Assembly (NCBI RefSeq): GCF_000308795.1
Contig: NZ_BAGK01000045.1
Coordinates: 1 to 64,000, forward strand
Direction of reading: 5' to 3'
Length of the DNA stretch: 64,000 nt
From: Nocardia thailandica NBRC 100428
Lineage (GTDB): Bacteria; Actinomycetota; Actinomycetes; Mycobacteriales; Mycobacteriaceae
This document shows, piece after piece, positions 57,947 to 64,000 of this stretch. A model generated the notes under the pieces. The model was not told the DNA's origin and did no database searches. It saw nothing but the letters and a program-made list of their open reading frames with translations. Numbering within the stretch: the first letter of the stretch is position 1; the number at the start of each line of letters is the position of its first letter. The translations under genes and the position numbers were made by a program.

Positions 57947-58126
57947 TCAGTCGGCGGGCCGCAGCATGTCGGTGCGCCACCAGTGGGCGTAGACCCCGGG
58001 GTGATCCTTGCCCTCCGCGCGGATGACCTTCACGACCCCGGGGTCCGCCTCGTCGAACTCGACGATTTCGTACACCACTTCCAACGACTCGCCTAGTCGA
58101 ACCTTGTCACCGACCTCGAAGCTCAC
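57947..58126 (-). CDS. Small SH3-like beta protein (59 aa)
   Basis: Reads 'MSFEVGDKVRLGESLEVVYE' then 'VVKVIRAEGKDHPGVYAHWW', a five-strand SH3-like pattern, similar in form to the early protein at 22525-22728. GTG 58126. Too short for a family call. Confidence 0.55.
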   Translation of the reverse strand: MSFEVGDKVRLGESLEVVYEIVEFDEADPGVVKVIRAEGKDHPGVYAHWWRTDMLRPAD

Positions 58127-58162
58127 CCGCTGAGCGTATCGGGTGGCCGCGCGGCGGCCCGG

Positions 58163-58645
58163 TCAGGCGCTGATCGGCTGCCGCGCGGCCAGCTGGTCGA
58201 GAAACCAGACCGCGTCGGTCCAGCCGTCCCACCGTCGCAGCGCATCCACCCCGGCCGTCGCCAGAGGGCCGACCTTCAGCAGTGCTCGGCCGCGAGCCAG
58301 CCACCGGTCCGGCGCCGACATCGGATACCGGCACTCGCCGCGCGCCTCCTGGAGGTGCCAGGAGCGGATCTCGTCGTAGAGCCGGGCCGGATCCTCGTCG
58401 ATCCAGAGCAGCAGCGACACGGCCTCGCTGAGGTCGGTGTACCCGCGATGGAGTCGCAGCGTCGTGATGGCATCCAGGTGCGGAGCGAGCCGGGTGATCG
58501 CGGCACGCACCTCATCCTCGAGCGGGCCGTCGACCCACTCGAGGCGCCAGCCGTCGGGTCGGTCGTACGTGGCTGTGACGCGCACGTTGTACCGGCGGTC
58601 CAGGGTGTAGGCGAGGCGGTGCATCTGGTCGGAGCGGGAGCTCAT
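58163..58645 (-). CDS. Hypothetical protein (160 aa)
   Basis: Starts 'MSSRSDQMHRLAYTLDRRYN' with strands 'VRVTATYDRPDGWRLEWVDG', then helices to the end. Its start overlaps the stop of the gene at 58642. No family recognised; likely an accessory prophage gene. Confidence 0.6.
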   Translation of the reverse strand: MSSRSDQMHRLAYTLDRRYNVRVTATYDRPDGWRLEWVDGPLEDEVRAAITRLAPHLDAITTLRLHRGYTDLSEAVSLLLWIDEDPARLYDEIRSWHLQEARGECRYPMSAPDRWLARGRALLKVGPLATAGVDALRRWDGWTDAVWFLDQLAARQPISA

Positions 58646-58950
58646 CGCGCATCATTCGTCAGGATGGCGGCCGCGACCCGGGCGAGGCGCTGGGCGGTGG
58701 CGGTGGCGGTGTCGAGGTCCATGCGCCACCGTGCCCGCCACTCGTCGGTGATCTCGGACGGGCGCAGGTCGGGCGACGGCTCACCGTGCGCGTCGTGGGC
58801 CATGCCGCTGATCATCACCGCCCAGCTGTCCACGCCGCGCTGCTCGACCGTGACCCGGGCCCGGGCGTAGGCCGGATGGGTGGTCGGCAGGCAGGTGACC
58901 TCGTAGCGGGTGGCGGTGATGGTGGGTTCGGGAACGAGAGTGGCAGCCAT
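58642..58950 (-). CDS. Hypothetical protein, last leftward prophage gene (102 aa)
   Basis: ATG 58950 follows AGGAG. Mixed strand/helix, 'ARVTVEQRGVDSWAVMISGM' and 'MDLDTATATAQRLARVAAAI'. It forms a two-gene leftward unit with the gene at 58163. Its promoter must lie in the 48 bp up to the xth start, so the two promoters are back to back. Confidence 0.6.
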   Translation of the reverse strand: MAATLVPEPTITATRYEVTCLPTTHPAYARARVTVEQRGVDSWAVMISGMAHDAHGEPSPDLRPSEITDEWRARWRMDLDTATATAQRLARVAAAILTNDAR

Positions 58951-58985
58951 TGGGGTGAACTCCTGGTCAGAGGGACGCCTGCCGC

Positions 58986-58991
58986 TATGGT
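58986..58991 (+). promoter_or_regulatory. Phage-supplied -10 (TATGGT) for xth
   Basis: TATGGT lies 7 nt before GTG 58999, inside the prophage. It is the same hexamer as upstream of the antitoxin-like gene (26376). It would give a leaderless xth mRNA in the lysogen. No clear -35 is seen. Confidence 0.45.
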
Positions 58992-58998
58992 GAGGGGC

Positions 58999-59826
58999 GT
59001 GAGCACCCTTCATTTGCCCTATTCGGGCTGGTCAGGCGAGTACTCCTCCTATCTGACGTTATCTACCGTGAACGTGAACGGGATCCGTGCCGCCGCGAGT
59101 AAGGGCATGCTCGACTGGCTGGCGGCCACCGAGGCCGACGTCGTGTGCCTGCAGGAGACCCGCGCCACCGACGAACAGACAAGGGCCGCACTGGGTCCCG
59201 CGCTGGAGGCGGGCTGGGTGCTCAGTCACGCGGAGCCGGAGTCCAAGGGGCGTGCCGGCGTCGGCATCCTGTCGCGCCGGGCGCCGACCGCCGTCCGGAT
59301 CGGGTTCGGCAGCACCGAATTCGCCGCGTCCGGTCGCTACCTCGAGGCCGACTTCGACGACGTGACCGTCGCCAGCGTGTACGTGCACTCGGGGGAGGAG
59401 AACACCCCCAAGCAGGACGAGAAGTACCGCTTCATGGCCGAATTCGGCAGCTACCTGAAGGCGCGGACCGGCGAGTTCGTGGTGTGCGGCGACTGGAACA
59501 TCGCGCCCGCCGAGGCGGACCTGAAGAACTGGAAGGCCAACCAGAAGTCGGCCGGGTTCCTGCCCGAGGAACGCGCCTGGATCGCCGAACTGCTCGCCGC
59601 CGGGTACGTCGACGTGGTGCGCGCCCTGCACCCGGGCGTCTCGGGCCCCTACAGCTGGTGGTCCTACCGCGGCCGCGCCTTCGACAACGACTCGGGATGG
59701 CGGATCGATTACCACCTCGCGCGCGGTGACCTGGCGGGCCGGGCGAAGCAGGCCGTGGTGGAGCGCGCCGCGGCCTACGACCAGCGCTGGTCGGACCACG
59801 CCCCGGTGACGGTGCAGTACCGATGA
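58999..59826 (+). CDS. xth: Exodeoxyribonuclease III with a phage-encoded N-terminus
   Basis: AP endonuclease / 3'-5' exonuclease of base-excision repair. The family core is intact: 'TVNVNGIRAA', 'VVCLQETRATD' (metal Glu), 'VASVYVHSGEENTP', 'VVCGDWNIAPAEADLKNW' (Asp-Asn), 'WWSYRGRAFDNDSGWRIDYH' and the final 'WSDHAPVTVQY' (Asp-His). In the lysogen residues 1-22 come from phage DNA (start GTG 58999, no ribosome site), and the host sequence begins at Thr23. Reconstructed uninserted protein is 259 residues with MSKIVS in place of the 22. 'LTLS' replaces 'KIVS' in the first strand, so the fold is probably kept. It overlaps the RNase gene by 4 nt. Confidence 0.93.
   Translation: MSTLHLPYSGWSGEYSSYLTLSTVNVNGIRAAASKGMLDWLAATEADVVCLQETRATDEQTRAALGPALEAGWVLSHAEPESKGRAGVGILSRRAPTAVRIGFGSTEFAASGRYLEADFDDVTVASVYVHSGEENTPKQDEKYRFMAEFGSYLKARTGEFVVCGDWNIAPAEADLKNWKANQKSAGFLPEERAWIAELLAAGYVDVVRALHPGVSGPYSWWSYRGRAFDNDSGWRIDYHLARGDLAGRAKQAVVERAAAYDQRWSDHAPVTVQYR
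59040..59091 (+). other. attR (phage half-site / AC / bacterial half-site)
   Basis: The phage half is 59040-59064, the crossover AC is 59065-59066, and the bacterial half is 59067-59091 within xth. AC is the only contiguous identity with attL at the symmetric position, as expected for a serine recombinase with a 2-bp overlap. Confidence 0.8.
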
Positions 59827-60335
59827 GTCCGTCCCGGAAGACGATCGGCCTGCTCGCCGGGCTCGGCCTGCTGCTCGCCGCGCTGGTGCTGACCCTGTTC
59901 GCCGGGCCCGGCAGGCACGACGGGCCCGCCACCGCGACCGCCACCGCGACCGCCACCGCGACCGCCACCAAAGCCGCCGCGACCTCGGCGAAGCCGGGGA
60001 CGAAGGCGCCCGAGCCGGGCGCTCCGGTCGGCTCGCCGAGCTCGCGCGCCCCCGGCGTGCCCGACCGCGCCTACGCCACCCTGGCCGAGATCGACGCGGG
60101 CCGCTGGCCCGATTCGGCGAACGCGCCCGGCACCAAGGGCGGCGAGCAGTGGATGAACCGCGACAGGACCCTGCCCGCCACCGACGCGGCGGGCAAGGCG
60201 GTCCGCTACCAGGAGTGGGACGTCAACCCCAAGCAGCGCAATCGCTCCCGCGACGCCGAACGCATCGTGACCGGCAGCGACGGCACCGCCTGGTACACCG
60301 CCGACCACTACGAGACCTTCACGAGGATGCGCTGA
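59823..60335 (+). CDS. Secreted guanyl-specific ribonuclease (RNase Sa-like)
   Basis: A 170-residue protein: N-terminal membrane or signal helix ('LLAGLGLLLAALVLTLFAG'), an Ala-Thr dipeptide-repeat linker (about 37-50), then a microbial RNase N1/T1 domain. Catalytic residues match RNase Sa: Glu in 'RYQEWDV', Arg in 'AERIVTG', His in 'ADHYETF'. It should cleave RNA after G outside the cell. ATGA overlap with xth couples its translation to that gene, and so to the prophage state. Confidence 0.87.
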   Translation: MSPSRKTIGLLAGLGLLLAALVLTLFAGPGRHDGPATATATATATATATKAAATSAKPGTKAPEPGAPVGSPSSRAPGVPDRAYATLAEIDAGRWPDSANAPGTKGGEQWMNRDRTLPATDAAGKAVRYQEWDVNPKQRNRSRDAERIVTGSDGTAWYTADHYETFTRMR

Positions 60336-60820
60336 TGCCGGAGCCCATGCCGCTGTCGCAGTTCCTGGCCGGACCCGCCGCCGAGCTCCCCTCGGCGGGC
60401 GGGCCGGCCGTCCTCGGCGCGCTGCCCGCGGACGCCGCGCAGTTCGGCGGCATCCGCTACACCGCGCCCGCCGCCTACGTCGTCCGGGAGCTGCGCGGCG
60501 ACCGGATGCGCACCGTGGCCGGGCTCTTCGACGAGTTCGCCGCCGCCTTCCAGTTCCCGTACTACTTCGGCGCCAACAAGGACGCCTTCGACGAATGCCT
60601 CCGCGACCTGGACGATTTCGTCGGCGAGGCGCCCGGCTACGTGGCGGCCGTCCGCGACGCCGACGGCCTGCTGGCGGAGGTCCCCACCGAACGCGAGTGG
60701 TTCACCGCCGCCGTCACCGACGCGGCGGCCTACTGGCATCGCCGCGAGGTCGCCTTCCGGGTCGTCCTGCAGGGGCCGGGCACGGGCTTCCCCGCGATCC
60801 CCCTGATCGATCGCTCCTGA
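60335..60820 (+). CDS. Barstar-family ribonuclease inhibitor
   Basis: A 161-residue protein with the barstar fold; the diagnostic segment is 'FPYYFGANKDAFDECLRDLD' near residue 70, preceded by an N-terminal extension. Barstars bind RNase active sites through acidic residues such as those in this helix. It directly follows the RNase gene (TGATG overlap), so it is the cognate inhibitor protecting the producer. Confidence 0.88.
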   Translation: MPEPMPLSQFLAGPAAELPSAGGPAVLGALPADAAQFGGIRYTAPAAYVVRELRGDRMRTVAGLFDEFAAAFQFPYYFGANKDAFDECLRDLDDFVGEAPGYVAAVRDADGLLAEVPTEREWFTAAVTDAAAYWHRREVAFRVVLQGPGTGFPAIPLIDRS

Positions 60821-61918
<1,098 letters not shown>

Positions 61919-61958
61919 TCGTCGTCGCACCAGGGCTTCTCGGCCGAAGGGAACGACA

Positions 61959-62978
61959 GTGCAGGTGCTCGACAACATCTCGGCCACCGTCGAGAAGCAG
62001 GTGAAGCGGCGGCCCTGGCTGGATCATCTGGTGCGGGCCGGTGGCCGCTTCCAGTCCCAGCGGGGTGACTACTACGCGGCGGGCATCACGTATTTCACGG
62101 TGCTGTCGCTGTTTCCGCTGCTCATGGTGGCGTTCTCGGTGGCGGGTTTCCTGCTGGCCGGGCACCCCACCTGGCTGACCGAGCTCCAGGAGAAGGTCGT
62201 CGAGAACATCCCCGGTTCGCTGGGTGATCAGCTCAACGACCTCATCGACCAGGCCATCGGTTCGCGCCGCACGGTCGGCGTGCTCGGCCTGCTGCTCGGC
62301 TTCTACACGGGGCTGGGCTGGATGGCCAACCTGCGGGCCGCGCTCACCGAGCAGTGGGCGGTCAAGAGCCCGGAGCAGCCGTGGTGGAAGGCCAAGCTCT
62401 CCGATCTGGGCGCGCTGGTCGGCCTCGGCCTGGCCTTCGTCGTGTCGCTCGGGCTGTCCACGCTGGGGTCGAGCGGCCTCGGCTCGCGGGTGCTGGAGTG
62501 GGTCGGGCTGGACACGATTCCCGGTGCGTCGCTGCTGGTTTCGCTGCTGGGCGTCGCCCTCGGGTTCCTCGCCTCGTGGGCCGTGTTCGCGTGGATGATC
62601 GCGCGGCTGCCCCGGGAGCCGGTGTCGCTGGCCAGCGCGGCGAAGGCGGCGGCACTGGCGGCGGTGGCCTTCGAGATCTTCAAGCTGGTCGGCGTGATCT
62701 ACCTGCAGTCGGTGGTCTCCAGCCCGGCGGGTGCCACCTTCGGCTCGATCATCGGCCTCATGGTGTTCAGCTACATCACCTACCGGATCCTGCTGTTCGC
62801 CACCGCGTGGGCGGCGACCTCCTCCGACAACGACCGGCCCGCCGAACAGCCCGCCCCCGGGCCCGCGATCATCCAGCCACGGGTGACCGCGGGACTCAGC
62901 GCGGGGGAGGGGGCGGCGGCCTTCGGCGCGGGCGCGCTGGCCGCCGTCGCCCTCATGCTGCTCGGGCGCCGTCGGTAG
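61959..62978 (+). CDS. YihY/YhjD-family inner membrane protein
   Basis: A 339-residue membrane protein of the YihY/BrkB group with about six helices. 'YYAAGITYFTVLSLFPLLMV' is the family signature; 'LYTGLGWMANLRAALTEQW'-like 'YTGLGWMANLRAALTEQWAV' and 'ASAAKAAALAAVAFEIFKL' follow. Proposed roles in the family include lipid-related transport; none is proven here. GTG 61959 has GAAGGGAA upstream. It lies 40 bp after trpS, as in mycobacteria. Confidence 0.85.
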   Translation: MQVLDNISATVEKQVKRRPWLDHLVRAGGRFQSQRGDYYAAGITYFTVLSLFPLLMVAFSVAGFLLAGHPTWLTELQEKVVENIPGSLGDQLNDLIDQAIGSRRTVGVLGLLLGFYTGLGWMANLRAALTEQWAVKSPEQPWWKAKLSDLGALVGLGLAFVVSLGLSTLGSSGLGSRVLEWVGLDTIPGASLLVSLLGVALGFLASWAVFAWMIARLPREPVSLASAAKAAALAAVAFEIFKLVGVIYLQSVVSSPAGATFGSIIGLMVFSYITYRILLFATAWAATSSDNDRPAEQPAPGPAIIQPRVTAGLSAGEGAAAFGAGALAAVALMLLGRRR

Positions 62979-62984
62979 TCCCGG

Positions 62985-64000
62985 TCAGCGCCTGCGGAAC
63001 AGCCGCCGCGCCCACCAGAGCAGCAGGACGACCAGCGCGGCGCCGCCGCCGATGAGCACGGCGTCGAGCATGCGGCTGGGGACCGGTTCGGACTCGTAGG
63101 CGGTGTAGCGGTCGCCGGCGCCCGGCGGCGGGGAGGCCAGCGCGACCGAGGTCGGCGCGGGCCCGCCCTCGGACGGCAGGGAGCCGACGGTCGCGTCCTC
63201 GCCCAGGCCGAATCCGTAGTCCAGCAGCCGCGCGGCCTGCTCCCACGGCCGGATCGGGCGCACGTCGGCCTTGAGCAGGGTGACCACCAGGCGGTGGCCG
63301 CCGCGCTGGGCGGCCGCGACGAAGGTCTGGCGGGCGTCGTCGGTGAATCCGGTCTTGCCGCCGAGCGCGCCGTCGTAGTTGTAGAGCAGCTGGTTGTCGT
63401 TGGCGATGGGGAAGCCGGGGTGATCGGTGTCGCCGGGGATCGCCGGGTCGGCGGGGAAGCCGGGGAAGTCGACCTGTTCGGTGTGGATGAGCTCGGCGAA
63501 CAGCGGGATGCGCATGGCCTCGCGGAACAGGGTCGTCAGGTCGTAGGCGGAGGTGCTCATGCCGGGGCCGTCGAGGCCGGACGGGGTCGCGGCGCGCGTG
63601 TCGAGGGCGTGCAGGGATTTCGCCAGGTCGTTCATCTTCGCCGTCGCGGCCTTGTCGCCGCCGAGCTGGGTGGCGATGGCGTGCGCGGCGTCGTTGCCCG
63701 AGCACATGATCAGCGCCTGCATGAGCTGGCGGTTGGTGTAGCGGCCGCCGGGGCCGATGCCGACGCGGGTGCCGTCGACGTCGGCGTCGGCCTGGGTGCC
63801 GACGACGACCTTGTCCAGGTCGAGGGTGCGCAGCGCGACGATGGCCAGCGCGACCTTGATCGTGCTGGCCGGGCGGTACCGCCCGTGCGGGTCCTTGGCC
63901 GCCAGGATCCGGCCGGTGTCGAGGTCGGCGACCATCCACGCGGTGGCCGAGATGTCGGCGGGTAGCGCGGGGGCGCCGTCGGGGGTCACGACGCCGCATT
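62985..64000 (-). CDS. D-alanyl-D-alanine carboxypeptidase, DacB1-like (5' truncated)
   Basis: A penicillin-binding carboxypeptidase that trims D-Ala from peptidoglycan stems. Motifs in order: SxxK in 'RYRPASTIKVALA', SxN in 'IMCSGNDAAH', and KTG in 'ALGGKTGFTDDAR'. The C-terminus has one membrane helix ('LIGGGAALVVLLLWWA') as an anchor. The frame is open to the window edge and reads CGVVTPDG, which matches the inner part of DacB1 proteins, so the GTG at 63989 is not the start and the signal sequence lies outside. Convergent with the YhjD-like gene. Confidence 0.9.
   Translation of the reverse strand, partial: CGVVTPDGAPALPADISATAWMVADLDTGRILAAKDPHGRYRPASTIKVALAIVALRTLDLDKVVVGTQADADVDGTRVGIGPGGRYTNRQLMQALIMCSGNDAAHAIATQLGGDKAATAKMNDLAKSLHALDTRAATPSGLDGPGMSTSAYDLTTLFREAMRIPLFAELIHTEQVDFPGFPADPAIPGDTDHPGFPIANDNQLLYNYDGALGGKTGFTDDARQTFVAAAQRGGHRLVVTLLKADVRPIRPWEQAARLLDYGFGLGEDATVGSLPSEGGPAPTSVALASPPPGAGDRYTAYESEPVPSRMLDAVLIGGGAALVVLLLWWARRLFRRR

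Larger units (their letters stand above)
9596..59066 (+). mobile_element. Complete-looking siphophage prophage, 49,471 bp, integrated in xth
   Basis: Bounded by attL and attR with a shared AC core. It contains, in order, a serine integrase, an immunity region, an early replication operon, terminases, head, tail, lysis and tail-tip genes, and a right-end accessory block. Every structural and lysis function expected of a siphophage is present and open, apart from the intended -1 frameshift in the tail chaperone, so it may be inducible. No excisionase or recombination directionality factor could be recognised. Confidence 0.93.

Noticed and set aside
58960..58980. Extra iteron-like AGGGACGCC near attR
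   Set aside because: A single 8-of-9 match outside the array; expected by chance in this composition.
9576..59826. xth treated as destroyed by the prophage
   Set aside because: The frame from GTG 58999 crosses attR and keeps all catalytic motifs, so the gene is re-started rather than broken.
62985..63989. GTG 63989 as the true start of the carboxypeptidase
   Set aside because: The frame continues to the window edge with family-like residues (CGVVTPDG) and a signal sequence is missing, so the gene is truncated.

Overview
The window is very GC-rich actinobacterial DNA. Its host genes (dimeric-type NADP isocitrate dehydrogenase, xth, trpS, YhjD-like membrane protein, DacB1-like carboxypeptidase, SARP-type regulator) resemble a mycolic-acid actinobacterium. 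Nocardia is the best guess from protein style, Rhodococcus or Gordonia are possible; no rRNA or species marker is present.

Host left flank (1-9593): C-terminal part of a SARP/AfsR-like regulator, a hemerythrin-domain protein, icd, an NTF2-like (SgcJ/EcaC) gene divergent from a MarR regulator, an MFS exporter, an SDR, an NCS1-type permease and an alpha/beta hydrolase. Host right flank (59067-64000): the body of xth (exodeoxyribonuclease III), a secreted RNase Sa-like ribonuclease with a barstar inhibitor, trpS, a YihY/YhjD membrane protein and a 5'-truncated D-alanyl-D-alanine carboxypeptidase.

Between them lies a complete-looking temperate siphophage prophage. I place its ends to the base: a large serine integrase recombined at an AC dinucleotide (9594-9595 and 59065-59066), giving an excised circle of 49,471 bp. 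Joining the phage halves of the two sites rebuilds a 52-bp attP made of two 25-bp inverted half-sites (17 of 25 positions agree) around AC. Joining the bacterial halves rebuilds an intact xth start (residues MSKIVST, then VNVNGIR). The prophage therefore sits in codon 7 of xth; it supplies a replacement promoter and a new 22-residue N-terminus, so xth stays open, while the old xth promoter now points into the integrase.

Prophage layout: integrase (9630-11108); leftward membrane protein and two leftward XRE regulators facing a Cro-like gene (11061-13752); a rightward early operon of tightly overlapping small genes with a WhiB-like fusion, RecB/Cas4-like exonuclease, prim-pol and D5-type helicase (13749-20390); a 0.46-kb array of 14 decamer repeats that looks like a replication origin (20402-20859); more early genes including a glutaredoxin, RusA resolvase and an FtsK/SpoIIIE-like translocase (20887-26267); a GNAT toxin-like pair (26388-27064); an initiator-like tRNA with CAU anticodon; a cluster of micro-ORFs and HNH; terminases, portal, a MuF capsid protein fused to an ADP-ribosyltransferase domain, capsid and tail genes with a -1 frameshift tail chaperone, tape measure, minor tail proteins (29143-47557); lysis genes with an internal in-frame start in the endolysin (48035-49850); glycine-rich and repeat-bearing tail tip proteins (49847-53995); and a right-end block of mostly leftward accessory genes (53992-58950).

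Most interesting points: the promoter and start-codon exchange at xth, the repeat-array origin, the MuF-ART toxin, recurrent leaderless-type promoters (TAnnnT 6-7 nt before the start codon), and the FtsK-like translocase beside prim-pol and helicase genes.
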